Origin: Steinernema hermaphroditum
Lineage: Eukaryota; Nematoda; Chromadorea; Rhabditida; Steinernematidae
NCBI GenBank assembly: GCA_030435675.1
Contig: CM059625.1
Location: forward strand, 3,348,001 to 3,412,000
Direction: 5' to 3'
Length of the DNA stretch: 64,000 nt
Part shown: piece after piece, positions 38,552 through 50,485 of the stretch
Position numbering within the stretch: the first letter of the stretch is position 1
How the letters are laid out: each line of letters begins with the position of its first letter
The notes under the pieces: generated by a model
What the model was told of the DNA's origin: nothing
Database searches by the model: none
Seen by the model: only the letters and a program-made list of their open reading frames with translations
Translations under genes and position numbers: made by a program

Positions 38552-40061
38552 ACGATCCGACGATCAAGCGATTACACAGTATTTTCAACTTCTGTTTTGT
38601 TTTTGTTAGCGTCCGCTGCAATGAATGCGTGAGGTACATACATGACTTAGCGCTGTAATCAGCCATTTAACCGTCGATTTGCATTTGAAAGCAGCAGAGT
38701 GTCTGGCAGCAACAATTATCCAGTTGTTGTTTGCCATTGTGACAGGAAGTACATTAGCAGCATGAGCGCATGTGAAAAAAACAGCGAAGTTACATAAAGA
38801 CCAGCTACGGTATGGGCAAATTCGTAAACTGTAGGGAACCATCCCTGCGTGTGTTCATGACCATAATGAGAAACCCGCCTTCCAAAGACTGATTTAAGTA
38901 ACGGGTATCGTCTAAAATCCATCCTATGCAGTACAGGGTCTTCCGCGCTTTCTGGCGTAAAAGCAGTCTTGCAGTTACTAGTTTTATACCATGGCAGTTG
39001 GCAGTTACCAGAAAGGAACCGAAAGTATCGAAAGTCGTATTTTGTGCAGAAAAAATGCTGTGCACCACACCGGCAAACGTTCAACCGACTCTGCAGTAGA
39101 ATTCGCCTTCTAGTGCCAAATCAGTAATTTGTGTTTTGGTCAAACATAAAAACATTCTCGTAATAGTTGAAAACATCAACCAGCAAACACCCATCAGAAG
39201 CGTCACAAGTGAATAATTTACTGAAACAGCTGATAGCGTAAGCATTTAAAATAAGACCCGCTGCACTACAAACATTAATGCACAAGAAGCGTTTATTAAG
39301 AATTAACGAACTTCACATATCCGAAGGTGCGATGCAACGTACAAAACATCATCGAACATTCGTTCGACATTCCTAATCAGCAGGTCAAGCTGCTTTGAGG
39401 GGGTAGGAGGGATAGCACTACGGAAGAAGTGGACAGTGAAGAAAAGGAAGTGAATGAGAGTGGCTCACTGTGCGAGTCTTTTTTTAGAATGCAAGAAAGT
39501 ATCAAGATCCAGAGAAGCGTAACATAAATGAGGAAATAGAGAGGTGGACAGGAAAGAGATAATACAAAATAAATAAAAGTGAATCGGTACATGGAGTGTT
39601 GTCGCAGTGGAAACTTAGTACAAGTATACTCAAAACCACGTATGGCAATTGACACAAAGAGCCTCTTCTATCTTCGGTTCTTTTTTTTTGTTTGTTTTTT
39701 GCTTGTTATTTACAATATCCTGAGAATTTCGGCGGTGATTATCATTCGGAAGCTTGTTTTACATAGGAATGCAGTGTTTAGAAAGGAATGTTTGGAAGAC
39801 AGACTAGGAGTGGTGAGAAGGAGATCAGATCAGTCAAAATATTGGGGAGGGGGGTAAAGGGTGGGAGTGGAAATGTGTCTTTGATGAAGAGAAAATGACC
39901 CCTCTGGGGTATTTTATAAGGGGCAGTATTAGTAAAGATGTGATTGGATCTACAGGCGACTTTGATGGACACTAACTGGAAATATCGCATATGCGACAGA
40001 TCTGATAAGTTGAATTTTCTTCTTTTTTTGCGTTGGCTGCTAGAGTAGGAATTGTGATGGA
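38552..40061. other. Gene-free interval between the TPM and receptor genes
   Basis: No supported gene is visible. A minus-strand open frame at 38,716-39,084 has hydrophobic stretches but no start, splice or family support. The part from 39,400 to 39,960 is strongly purine-rich on the plus strand. Confidence 0.5.
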
Positions 40062-41281
40062 CTAAGTGCGTATGACCGTCACCACAGCATGCTTGGTGAC
40101 GTGAGTTTTACGCATCATTCGGTAGTAGATGACCGAGGAGAAGAGCACTCCAAGGAACGATCCAAGACGACTGTATGGGCCGACATAATGAGAAAGAGTT
40201 CGGCCAGTTACCTAAAAAGACATATTGGATAAATGACTTTGAGCGACAGTTACATTATAGATGACTATGTCGGCTATCGCTGGAAGGAAGTCTACCATCA
40301 GGCTGAGAGCGAACGAGTACATGACGATTTTGTTGGACTGTAAAAGTAATGGTTTTTATTTTGTTTCGTCTTTGAGCAAATAGATGTTACCCTTCATGAT
40401 AACTAAGTTATAAGTCTGAAAGTTGCGATTGACCTACAAGCCTACCGTTTTCTGACTTTTGCTTTGTCCACTGCTCGCACTAGCTTCGGTACTGGTTAAG
40501 TTGCGGACAGTCTTGTTATGTTTCTTGAGCGATATGATGAAGAAAACTCCAGCAAAACTGTTCATCATACACAACAGCACTTTCATGTAGATGAAGTAGC
40601 CGTTCTTGAAGTTATCAACGGAACAGTTGATGGCCCAGCAAGCTGAAATTTCGTTGTGATCTGCGAATTTTCCTATAAATTACTTACCGTCTTTGGTTTT
40701 TGCTGAGATGGGCGTCATCAACGAGAGTGGGATCGTTGGAACGCATGCGGCCGCTCCAGCAATAAACGTCAAATGTATTAGGTATCGCAGTTTGTTCTGA
40801 GAAAAGGGGAAGTGAAGCGTTAGGTTGCGTTCCACCAAGAGGAAGAAGGTGGCCACTTCGTACTGCACGATGGCGATGTGACTGCTGATGCCGGTGTAGT
40901 AGATGATGACTCCGTTGTATTGGGGATCTAGACGAAAACCTGATGGAAACTGCAGCTTAAAAAGTGAGTTTTTTATTTTGTTATGCTACTAAATACGCTG
41001 TTTTGCTCTCGATTCATGATCATTAATTAAATCCGTTACTCGCTCATTTACTCACTTGTTTTCTTCCAGAACAAAGTCATGTAGACGACGTTTGGAAACG
41101 ACAACGCACACTCCAACAAGATGACGTATAGATACGTTGTTAGCATGTACGAAAGCGGCTGCTTGAACTTGTGCTGATAGTAGAGCAACAACGTGCTCAG
41201 CACGGACGAGACCGAAAGGCACATGATCATGACGATGTATTCGGCCAGGGCCAAGTAGGCTTGCTCATCAGACAGGCCCAT
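40062..41281 (-). CDS. Seven-helix serpentine (chemoreceptor-like) G-protein-coupled receptor
   Basis: Exons 41056-41281, 40688-40927, 40446-40642, 40254-40337, 40062-40211; phases agree, 298 residues. Hydrophobic segments: residues about 12-34 (ALAEYIVMIMCLSVSS), 45-67, 85-108 ending in LVERN (the position of the DRY-like motif of helix 3), 118-142, 167-190, 215-235 and 250-272. A Cys pair (ACWAINC) lies in the second outer loop. The third inner loop is Ser-rich. Size, seven helices and the ER-type helix-3 end fit the large nematode chemoreceptor superfamily, which senses odorants in ciliated neurons; I cannot place it in a named srX family. A 24-base stretch (40,397-40,420) after a good acceptor reads like a membrane-loop piece, but it ends in the wrong phase, so I left it out; the true junction between the third and fourth exons may differ. 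Confidence 0.8.
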
Positions 41282-41734
41282 GTCAGCGCGGATATTCGGC
41301 GCGACGAGGACCTGTTTTGCAATGCAACATTCGCCAACGCGATTTCGTTTACAAGAGCGACAGTTTCTGAAATCAAGTTGCTCATTGATAACAAGAACAT
41401 ATAAGCATTATATGCGCCGAACTCACGTCGCTGAACCTGGTCTTTAAAAGTTACGGTTGATCAGACAAATAAGGATGTGGTAGATGCGATCGAAGACTTG
41501 TTTTTGTTCTATATCCATACAATAGTAACCCTTAGGCCAATCGCCTTTAACAAAGCAACGAAAACAAGTCAGCACGATGGGGATATAAATGGATGTCGGC
41601 GAAGAAGCTGCTACTTTCCCTTCGACCGGCTTTACAATGTAGTCATTGCTAGCCTGCTTCCTCCTTCCGATCTTCCCTTCGTCGCGCGCTCGCTGCTTTT
41701 CAACAATACTTTTGCCTAATTCAATTAAGTTTAG

Positions 41735-42877
41735 ATGCTTGTTTCCCTACGTTCCCTTACGACAGCGCTGTGGGCAGTCATCTTTGCTTACGAATCATTG
41801 GCTTCACCGAGTCCGTGCAGTAGAATGACACGCTGTGCTGTGGCCAAATGCCTACCTAGAGGTATGCTTTGTTTGTTTTGCTTTTTGAATTATTCAAGCT
41901 ACCCAATTCTCATACATACTGTTTCAATAGTTGCTATCGCTGATACTCATATCCATGTATTTAGGGCAATATCAAGCAGGATGCACTAAAAGAATGAGTC
42001 TGAATGGTCATCCTTAAAGGCCCCAATCAGGGCACGTTCTTCCACGGTCAAACACTATTTTTCACATCAAGATTCAGTTAAATTCCCAACACCATTCTCT
42101 GAAGCCCAGCCTAACACAATGCAAGGCTCACTATGCTGTTCTCTGTGCTCAATACCTATCAATGACTAGCAACCAATGATCCATGAATGTCTGTGTCAGT
42201 AGGTCGACTGATTCACAAAGTTTTGTAACTAACAGTAACTAAAATGACGCTCCTGCTAGCTGACCAAATAGAAAAATGATTTAAAAAAAGACTCTGTTAA
42301 TATAATCCAAAACAAACTTCCACCATATATTTTTTAAAGCACAGTGTTTTAATCACTCCACATACCAGGCGCATGTAATTTTGAATATTTAGATGTCCTG
42401 CAAAAGGGCGAGTCGATGGGGCTCAAGATGGGCGATATGTTCGCGCATCTTGTCGAAAGTTTCGATCTCGTCTGCGTCGCTACAAAATGTACCGAAGAGT
42501 GCAAACTGTGTGACCAATGTGAATACGCGCTTCAACAGATGGCTGCATTGATCAACGGTGAAGAGACAGGTACCACGAATCCTGACGTTCGTTTCTACAT
42601 GATCTCCTCAGGAGGTCTTTGTCCAAAGCTGGAAACTTGTTCAGCGAACTGCATCAAAGAAGATCTGGACAGAGTTCTACAGTGCATCGGCAAGAAGTGC
42701 AACATCCACTGCTACGACGGTGACTGTCCGTCGTGTGTGGGTGTCGCGCGACGTATGTTCATGCAAGTGTGCCGCGAGCAAAACATGCCCTCGATGGCCT
42801 CGATTCAGTTCGATGGGAACTGTACGCAATTGTTCAGGGAAATGTCGAACAGTTACGTGATGAGCAGGACAAACTAA
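41735..42877 (+). CDS. Secreted cysteine-rich protein of unknown function
   Basis: Exons 41735-41861 and 42393-42877 with phase-1 GT-AG junction; 203 residues. Residues 1-23 form a signal peptide (MLVSLRSLTTALWAVIFAYE). The mature part has about 18 cysteines in small clusters: CTEECKLCDQC, CPKLETCSANC, CIGKKCNIHCYDGDCPSCVG, CREQ, NCT. I do not recognise the family; even-numbered closely spaced cysteines suggest a disulphide-bonded extracellular protein. AATAAA at 42893-42898, 16 bases after the stop, is the polyadenylation signal. It lies divergently from the receptor gene 450 bases away, so the two may share a promoter region. Reading only the second exon from its internal ATG at 42416 would lose the signal peptide, which is why the two-exon model is preferred. 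Confidence 0.78.
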
Positions 42878-43239
42878 TGTTAGGGTTACCAGAATAAATG
42901 ATTTTTGTTTGTATTCGTCATATAAGATCGCGCGGTAATCAAAAAACAAATATAGATCACAGAAGATAGGTAGGAAATGGTTTTCTAATCAACTTTACTG
43001 GACATCACGTGGACGAAAAACAGACAGGACAGCTGTTTATGAGCGACGCGTGAATATGACCTTACCGTAAACAAATGGTATTAGAATGTTTTCCTTTTTT
43101 AAAGATTAATCCGCTATTCGAGACGTTTCATACTAAATAATCAACACATTTCGATCAAATGCACTGGCACTGACAAAGCCATTTCAACCGTGCCTCGAGG
43201 ACCTACACCGTAGCCCATTGCTTCCGATCGTTCTCTTGA

Positions 43240-43415
43240 GATTTGAGCCGTCCCCTTCAGTCCTCGACGATTAAAACCCTAGAGGGAACGGTTGAAATCT
43301 CAAGGGTAACGGTTGAACTCCGAAAGGGGACGGTTCAGATCCTCAAAAACCGGGCCGGTTCAAAGCAAGGGGACGGCTCAAAGCGCAAAAATGGACGGTC
43401 TAAACCCCAATGGAG
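43240..43415 (+). repeat. Degenerate tandem repeat of an ACGGTTnAA-type unit
   Basis: Five to seven imperfect units of about 20-30 bases carry the core GGGGACGGTTCAAA/GAACGGTTGAAATCTCAAGGG. The first unit (43,240-43,262, GAGCCGTCCCC) is in inverted orientation to the rest. Units differ in length and by many substitutions, so it looks like an old minisatellite. It lies 110-280 bases upstream of the mariner element. Confidence 0.7.
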
Positions 43416-43524
43416 TCGCTTGAAACGGCCTTATACCGATGAACTTTATGGTAATATTCTGAGGGTTATAATTCGGGAGGATTAGTGTGATCTAGGTATG
43501 ACTGAAGGTTATTGCCTTCAACTA

Positions 43525-43552
43525 CAGGGTGGCGCATAAATACTGTAAGTGG
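43525..43552 (+). repeat. Left terminal inverted repeat of the mariner element
   Basis: 28 bases identical, after inversion, to 44,612-44,639. It directly follows the TA dinucleotide at 43,523-43,524. Confidence 0.95.
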
Positions 43553-43831
43553 GTCAAACTTTTCAATTTGTCCTGCTTTTTCGCCTTTTTGTACCACTTC
43601 TGTTGTTATATTCGTGTTCCTCGTTCTTTTTTGATCTAGGATTACTGTTTCCCCTGTTATTTTTCTCCTTGCCCCTTCGACAAAATAGATCAAGCAGAAT
43701 CTGGTCATATCCATAAGAAAACTGGTCGAATAACAGGGAGTCATTGAGGGATCGCAGAGAAAATTTGTGAAAAGAAAATCGCGGACTCGACTCCTACAAG
43801 ATGACATACAGCTAGCTCTTGGACGATCAAA

Positions 43832-44602
43832 ATGAAAGCCGTAAGACAGGACAAGTGTCGGAAGATAAAGGTCGAAGTCCGCGGAGGGAGCATCCAGAAA
43901 ATCCTGTTCTCGGATGAGAAGATTTTCATCGTTGATCCGGTGCGAAACACCCGGGATCACTGTGAACGTCTTCCGAAAGGCTCTCCTCGCAACGTCACCA
44001 TCGAAAAGAGCCATTTCCCAAAGTCCATCATGGTTTGGGCCGGGGTTTCTGGACTTGGGAACGTAGAGCTCGTTTTCTTCGACGCCAATGAAAAAAAAGG
44101 TGACCTGCCATGGCGAGAACTGCCGAAACCTGGTTCTGAACGGCGTGGTGAAATCCTGGGCCCTAGATCTGTCCCTCAACACCGCATGGACGTTTCAGCA
44201 GGACTGGACGCCTGGCCATGGAGTCAAGAATACCCTTGTCTCGTCACAGCCAACCATGTGAAGGAAGGATGTTGGGTCAAGAGGAAAGATATTTGGCTGC
44301 GGAACTCTCCGGTCCTCAACCCTCTCGACTTCGCTGTTTGGTCATTCCTAGAGACAAACGTATGCGCTACAAGCCACGATAGTGTGAATTCCCTGGAGCG
44401 CTCTCTGAAGACCGCTTGGAAGGAAATCATGCCAAAAGTCACCGCGGGAATCCTGAAGAGTTTCCAGAATCGTCTGAACGCCTTAATCAAACTGTCAAGG
44501 AGGGCATTTCAAACAGAGTTCAAGTATGTTGTACAGAATTTCCTCGCCAATCTTACAGTTATGAATTCATTTTGTTTCCTTGTCGTAAATGAAAAGTTAT
44601 GA
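43832..44602 (+). pseudogene. Tc1/mariner transposase remnant
   Basis: The longest frame is 256 codons and shows transposase blocks out of register. ILFSDEKIF with the first catalytic Asp and KSIMVWAGVSGLG are in this frame. The block with the second Asp (FQQDWTPGH) lies in a different frame near 44,189-44,220, so at least one frameshift comes before it and another restores the frame. In the final block the usual PDLNP reads PVLNP, so the third catalytic acidic residue is replaced by Val. The N-terminal DNA-binding region (43,560-43,830) has stops in all plus frames. The enzyme cannot be active. Confidence 0.85.
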
Positions 44603-44611
44603 GCAGTTTTT

Positions 44612-44639
44612 CCACTTACAGTATTTATGCGCCACCCTG
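44612..44639 (-). repeat. Right terminal inverted repeat of the mariner element
   Basis: 28 bases that mirror 43,525-43,552 exactly; followed by TA at 44,640-44,641. Confidence 0.95.
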
Positions 44640-47596
44640 TACACCTCCTGTAGGAGATAATTTGATTCGCCGCATCTTGGTTCTATTCATAGACACAGAT
44701 TAGAGTGCAAACCGTTTTAAACGGAAATGGATGGTTCAATTAGAATGATGCATAAACTAACAACGGTGTGCTCGCTTACGTGTTTTCGTGCCTTCGCTCG
44801 TTATCTTCATGTTCTACCGTAACTCTAGTGGAAAATAACCGCGGTTGTGCTATGGCCGAAATATGCAGTGTTCGCCAAAGAAATTTCAGTTGGACGAAAG
44901 TCAAGCAATCACTCTTGGAGAGTGCTTAATTTAGGGTGGGCCGACAAGGTTTATGGCTGCTGGAATACTGTAGTTTACCAAATATGGAAAAAAGAACGAA
45001 CGGCGTGACGACGTCTAAGTTACGCTAGCATATTCTTCAAGCGTACTATTCGCGAGGGACCGTTTAGTTTACCATATTCTCGCTTAAAACGATAAAAATC
45101 TATCAACAACTTTCACGTTTAGATACTGCTAAATGACTTGCAGACTTCAACATAACTTTGTTGAGCCCACCTCTTTCATACTTGAATGTATATTTTCCTT
45201 CAAGTTTGCATGTGGATGGTAACATGTACACAATGTTTGGACATGCCACAAACCGCGCTCACGCTGTTACCGAGAGGTAGCAACCCATTTGAGCGAAACG
45301 AGCACAAGCAAGAATGGCTACAAAAGGGCGTAAACATGATTTCACTTCCATATTCACAACCAGGAAATCATTGATGTTTTTCGCAAAAACCTAAATCGTT
45401 CCTTCAGCCAATGGTGAGGAAGGTCTACAGCGAAAACCACGAGAAATTGAAAACTAAATTTAGATCATCAACGATATGTGCAAGTTGGTAGCAGTTTCGA
45501 AATGTTCATGCTGTTTTCGGCAACAAGAAAACATGTAAAAAAACGTATAAAAGAGTCATTAACCACCATAAAAACAGCAAGCCGAAAATAATGGTACATG
45601 ATAGAATTGTTGGAATTGGAATTAATAGATTTGCGGTTTTCAGTTTTTCGTTATATTGGCTGACTCTCATCATCTTTTGTGAAAGTATCCATAACCCATG
45701 AACTCAAATCTGTTTTATGATGATGAAAATTTGTCTACTACTAAAGGCTGTATTCAGCGGCTCAAGCTTACCTATGGTCATATGCGCGAAAAGCACGATA
45801 GTAGTCAAAAATGCTCTGTTAGGCAAGCCAACATGGCCAGCACACGGGAAAGACTACAACTGAACCAAAACGAGACAGCTCTTCACGACGAGCTACGTAT
45901 GAAGCTCATTACTTTGCAGAGCATCTTTCCGAACTTGGTGACCTTTTTGAATGCAATTAGATGATTGGTCAAATTGCTCTAATCGTCTAGAGGCGAACAT
46001 AAAACCAATATAAATGGTTATGGTATTTAGATGAGCAAGCATTTTGGAAGGAAACTGGCTAGGAAACGTTGTCGTCATGTGCCCGTTTTAGCTCAACAAC
46101 TGGTCTCTGAAGGACAAGGAAACGTGATCATTACCGTACATTAGAGCACAACCTCAAGGAACTATTGCATTTTCAAAGCTATCTGTGAAGATGTATGGAT
46201 TGCTCGTGATGAATGATAACTTGGCCAAGTCGAGAAAACCGGTGAAGCTGTTCTCTTCTCCTTCTCCTATTCGGTGTTTGAAAGTAACAACAGTAAGGCT
46301 AGGATTGCAAGGCGTAAGTCGATAAGAAATCTCATACAGATATTCAAAATGCATTCATTTACTTCATCTTCTGCCTAGTGAGCTGCACAAAAAACCTCAG
46401 TGCCACATTTCAAAAGCTCCCTTCCGGATAAATGAAGTTCTTCCTGAGTAATAGAGCTATTTTTATCTGTTTTTTGCCTGTCTAATAGACCTATTTATAG
46501 TGTAGCTTCAACGGTGAAAGTTAGGAGGAGCTTCAGGAAAAATACCCAGCGAAGCAACACGATTTCTTTGAAATCTACACAGCCTACCACTTTGCCCAAT
46601 TGCAAAACAGTTGTGCAGGCGTTTTACCCGCTGACCATGAAATTTTACTTTGATTTCCCGAGTCGTCTTACCCATTTGCCTCCGGACCTTCGTGTTACAT
46701 AGACCAAATGAAGACGGAACTAGGGTCGCACAGCGAAAGGCACCACAAAAGACGCGGAGAAGACTTACTACAGAAGTATGTACATTAAATTGCATGCATA
46801 ATTTGGCAAAATGTCCAGCAAAATTTTCGTTTGATAGCCGAAGTTAGGAAACTAGGATATCTTTTCAAAAATTAGCAATTGTTGAACAGGGATGCTGCTG
46901 TCAGTGACCGCAGTTCGAAGAAAGGCGTAGCCCCGCCCAAGCCAATGCACAATACGGCACCAGAATGAGCTTGTTTTGCAACTATAAATAAGCAACGAAA
47001 ACAAAGGATAATGAAGACGATTTCGCGAGATTTCCGTATTTAGGACGAGGAGCGTGCAAATTTAATGGTTGCTCAGTGACCATTCGCTTCTGTTTATCGA
47101 GTTGATACTTTTGAATCAACGGCTTCCGCCCACAAAGAAGATAAATATCACATCGTAGTCGATGGTAAAGAACGATCGCTGAGTCAACTCATTCGGCGAC
47201 CCTCAGATAGAGCGAGTGGATGCGCCGACCGATCGCTGGAGGTACCTTTTAAAGGCCATAACAGAACCAGCAAACGCAAAATGACAACAAATCAAGAGAA
47301 ACTTTGTTTGGGTCTTCATCGTATTGTGATAACTTAGAACTCTGATAATGACTTCCATGATCACATTAAAACATTTGCATCCTGCAGATACAAAGCATTG
47401 CAACCATATTCTAACTACAGATTCGTAAGAATGTATTTTGTAATCAATGTATATAATCTTGATCTGCCTTTCAAAACGGCGTTTCTTGAAACCGGCTGAA
47501 ATGAAACGTTCACATAGTAATTCTAACGCTTTATAAAGTTACTACTTTTATTACCAGATGGAATACAAAGAAATTGTGCGAAACGTGGTACTGAGT
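44640..47596. other. Gene-free interval downstream of the mariner element
   Basis: Apart from the dispersed repeat at 47,381 I see no supported feature. An 88-codon frame at 45,698-45,964 is hydrophilic and unbroken but has no splice signals, no recognised family and an unremarkable start context. Confidence 0.5.
47381..47465 (+). repeat. Dispersed repeat, copy 2
   Basis: Matches 6,481-6,557 along its length, including GCAACCATAT, TTCGTAAG and ATAATCTTGAT. It lies downstream (3') of the unknown 308-residue gene. No terminal repeats were found, so the element class is open. Confidence 0.6.
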
Positions 47597-48523
47597 TCAA
47601 ACAAAATCACCATGGATGCGATCAAAATAAAGTTCGAAGGGCGTTACCAGCTGATACAAGTAGAGCAAACACGGACTCTCATTGGCAGGCCTTTCCTTTT
47701 CGTCGAAGTAGTTCACAGCGACTCTATGCATTCTGCTGCTGTGTTCAGCTTGGTAGTGAGCTGTCCCTTCCATGTAGTACTTTCTCAAAGCGTCTTCGTT
47801 TCTTTCTCTCCGTTCGTAGACGTTCTCGTCGAGGAGCACATCCTGGTGTACGACAACTCTTGTACCAGCCAACAATTCCGGATCATTCAGCCACAGATCA
47901 ACAATTGGGGCGAACAAGGTCTGGCAGTGGACGTTCAGAATGTATTCTTTTCGGGTGTTTAACATCAATTGCTTCAGAAAAGCGGACGAAAATTTCGTGA
48001 TTTCGTTCTGTAAGCTTGGAGCCGCGTGAACTGTGTGCAAATTGTGCGTAACAACGGAGAGAAGCTTGCTGTGCTGCTGGACAGAAAGCCGTGCGTGTAA
48101 ATAAACGAAACTCGGCCTAAAATGTGGCATATACTCCAAGAACGTCATTGGGTCGGCATCGTAGATAACCAACCAGAGCTCTACAGCTGCGCTCATTAGA
48201 GGAGCGATTTGTCGAATGAGTGCTTTCCTCATTTCACACGTTTCCTCGAACCAGTCCGTACTCTGAACCAAAACCATAAATTTGTAGACGTATTTCGGCG
48301 ACTTGAGGACTGCTGTTGATGGACCAGGCGTGTGGTCTTTGCAGCTTTTTACTGCAATCTTGTAAGAGGAGCCCCAAACGAAAAGCATCACATCCATGCG
48401 ATTGTCGGCGTATTGCCTCGCAAGAGCGCCAACATTCGATACAATCCTACTGAGGCTATCGACAGTCTGCCAATGCAGTTGGTGGATGACAGATTCTATG
48501 AATACACAAGATACGAGATTCAT
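47597..48523 (-). CDS. Protein of unknown function, 308 residues, single exon
   Basis: An uninterrupted frame of 308 codons, far longer than chance frames in this region, begins at an ATG and ends in TGA. The product is rich in Leu, Val and His, has no signal peptide or membrane helix, and shows no motif that I recognise. It contains amphipathic stretches (KALIRQIAPLMSAAVELW) and repeated hydrophobic blocks (VELWLVIYDADP; IVDLWLNDPELL). The pattern recalls the variable C-terminal parts of nematode F-box-associated proteins, but no F-box is present and this is only an impression. A first exon further upstream is possible because the protein starts abruptly (MNLVSCVFIES). Confidence 0.65.
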   Translation of the reverse strand: MNLVSCVFIESVIHQLHWQTVDSLSRIVSNVGALARQYADNRMDVMLFVWGSSYKIAVKSCKDHTPGPSTAVLKSPKYVYKFMVLVQSTDWFEETCEMRKALIRQIAPLMSAAVELWLVIYDADPMTFLEYMPHFRPSFVYLHARLSVQQHSKLLSVVTHNLHTVHAAPSLQNEITKFSSAFLKQLMLNTRKEYILNVHCQTLFAPIVDLWLNDPELLAGTRVVVHQDVLLDENVYERRERNEDALRKYYMEGTAHYQAEHSSRMHRVAVNYFDEKERPANESPCLLYLYQLVTPFELYFDRIHGDFV

Positions 48524-48973
48524 GATAGGGGTTGATATGTGTAGTGATGAATAAGGCTCATAGATCTATCATCTAGCGATCGCATGCGATGCAACGATGT
48601 GAGGACGGACTTGAGAAGGACAACATTGAATGTGACGAACGATGCAATTGCACCGATCTTTAGCTGAAAAAAGCATCAAAGTTTCCTGTGCTGTTAGGAG
48701 ACATTCCATTTCAAATATTTTATGGGTGGTCTTTTGATATACAGTAACTCAGTTCCTAAACATGGACCTAAACATAGGGCTCTGTTCTGTATATGGGCGA
48801 CACGCACACGCCACACCTACCCAGAGCCACTTGATAGGCTTCTTATCAGCAGCACAAATTTCAAAGGTCACGATTTATCAATCAGAATGGAGTATAGTCA
48901 GAGATCATAAAAATGTCTCGAAATGTCGCACGGAGTATTTACAACAGGGTACGTGACGGAAGCGCGCACCAAT

Positions 48974-49517
48974 TCAAGCCGGTGATCGCTTAAGAGCAGC
49001 GGCTTGCTCCGGCTTCTTCTTCGCCGCTTGATCCTTAGCTTTCTTCGCCTCTTGCTCATGCGCGATCAACCGGCTCTTGCGTTGTTCGCGTCGTGCGCGC
49101 TTTTGCTGCAGAACTTTGCCGAACTGCTCCTCGGCTGCGAGAATGATCTCGCGCTTGGCCTTCTGCTTGAGTTTGTGAGGCAGCCCGTCGATCTGTTCCT
49201 GGACGAAGGCATCTAAAAGAGGAATATCAGCCATGCAGATATGAAAGAGGTTCGCCGGATGATGAAGTTTTACCGTAGGAGCAAACAAGAAAAGTTCTAG
49301 TTGTGCATTAGGACGATTTAATGGAAGGTTTTGTTCTTGAGTTTGTTTGCTCCTCTATTTCTCAAAACCGAGAAATCTATCAAGAATACTTACAGAAGGT
49401 GTCGAACGACTGCTTCATTGATTGTCCAGCGGGAAGAGGCTCAACGCTGGCCTCACGCTCAGTAAAGAGCGGATCGTACTTTTCCTCAATTCTATCGAAT
49501 TCGTGGTTGTAGGCCAT
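48974..49517 (-). CDS. Small basic protein with BESS-like helical motif, copy A
   Basis: Exons 49394-49517 and 48974-49212 with a phase-1 intron; 120 residues. An acidic N-terminal part (MAYNHEFDRIEEKYDPLFTE) is followed across the splice by FVQEQIDGLPHKLKQKAKRE and a long Lys/Arg/Ala/Gln-rich helix to the end. The motif of aromatic-x-x-FV-x-x-Q-hydrophobic, then L, then K-x-KA+RE, resembles the BESS motif that links MADF-type transcription factors to partners, and similar helices end several nematode nuclear proteins. The charged tail suggests a nuclear, nucleic-acid-associated protein. The paralogue at 50,486-50,874 has the same two-exon layout with its intron at the same residue. Role inferred only. 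Confidence 0.75.
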
Positions 49518-50485
49518 GCTTGCGATAAGAAGTATAGCAGACACAACTGAAAAAGATAAGAGAGATGTAACTCCGTCACGGCAGTGGGAACAACACGTGC
49601 AATGGTCAGTGGAAGAAAGCGCGCGACCATCGTAGGCGTGTGTTTATGTTGATGTGTGCAGGGATGTCGTGTTGGGACCCAGAATGCAAATTTGTAAATG
49701 AGGATAATGCTAGGTAAGCCGTTGTTTTGGTCTTGTACGTTAAATAACACATCGACAGTACCATTTATACAAATTTACTCGTTTTGCTACGAGCTTATAT
49801 TCTTGAACCAACGGATCATGTTGTGCAAGACGTTCTATAGCACAAGAAAAAAAGACATATTTCACGTCGTAGTCATCGCGTCCCATATGGCTTCAACGAA
49901 CAAAATGGTATTAGAGTTCAACGCAGTGATCTGCGGGCGTCTATGCGGAGATTCAATTGGTGACTCGGCAATAGGATAGTGGTAAGAAAGCTATCGGCTG
50001 GCACCATAGAGCTCGGAATTGCAATTAATAGTCGGGTATGGGCGGTACAGGTGGTGTGAGGCGGTTCTGGACAGACGCTGCAACTACGGCTTCCTGGTGT
50101 TCGATGCCTCCTGAGAGAGCGAATGGACAAAACAGAGGACGTTTTGCCCTTTTGCTAGAGAGCAAACGGACAAAACAAAGGATGCCCTCTTGCTGAAGTT
50201 CTTTTGTTGCCGGCTTCATTGAGAACCGGTCGATGGCGATACGCTCCACGTTATCGACTAGGGCATCCGGGCGCACACTTCCCTCTGAAAGCCGAGAACG
50301 TCACGGGCAAAGTAGTTATGGCGCAACGACTTCAATTGTGAAAAGAATCTCGCAACAAGAATCTTTTCGAAACAAATAGGGTACTAAAGATCCGTTCCTT
50401 ATACTACATTAATTTTATTTGTATTTTATTATTTAATCTCAAGTTCAGCGCCAGCAAATTTCATCAAATCGCCTACTGCCCTACG

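Larger units (their letters stand above)
43525..44639 (+). mobile_element. Tc1/mariner-family DNA transposon, decayed
   Basis: The 1,115-bp element is bounded by perfect 28-bp inverted repeats starting CAGGGTGGCGCATAAATACTG, with TA on both sides as the duplicated target. The inside encodes a transposase remnant on the plus strand (next entry). Intact mariners are about 1.3 kb, so some sequence has been lost. Perfect ends with a broken gene suggest it was mobilised by a related transposase before or after its gene decayed. The 266-bp element at 6,187 shares its end sequence. Confidence 0.93.

Noticed and set aside
38716..39084. 122-codon minus-strand frame with hydrophobic stretches
   Set aside because: No splice signals, no recognised domain and no plausible gene context.
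45698..45964. 88-codon plus-strand frame
   Set aside because: Hydrophilic, unrecognised, without splice or promoter support; may be chance.
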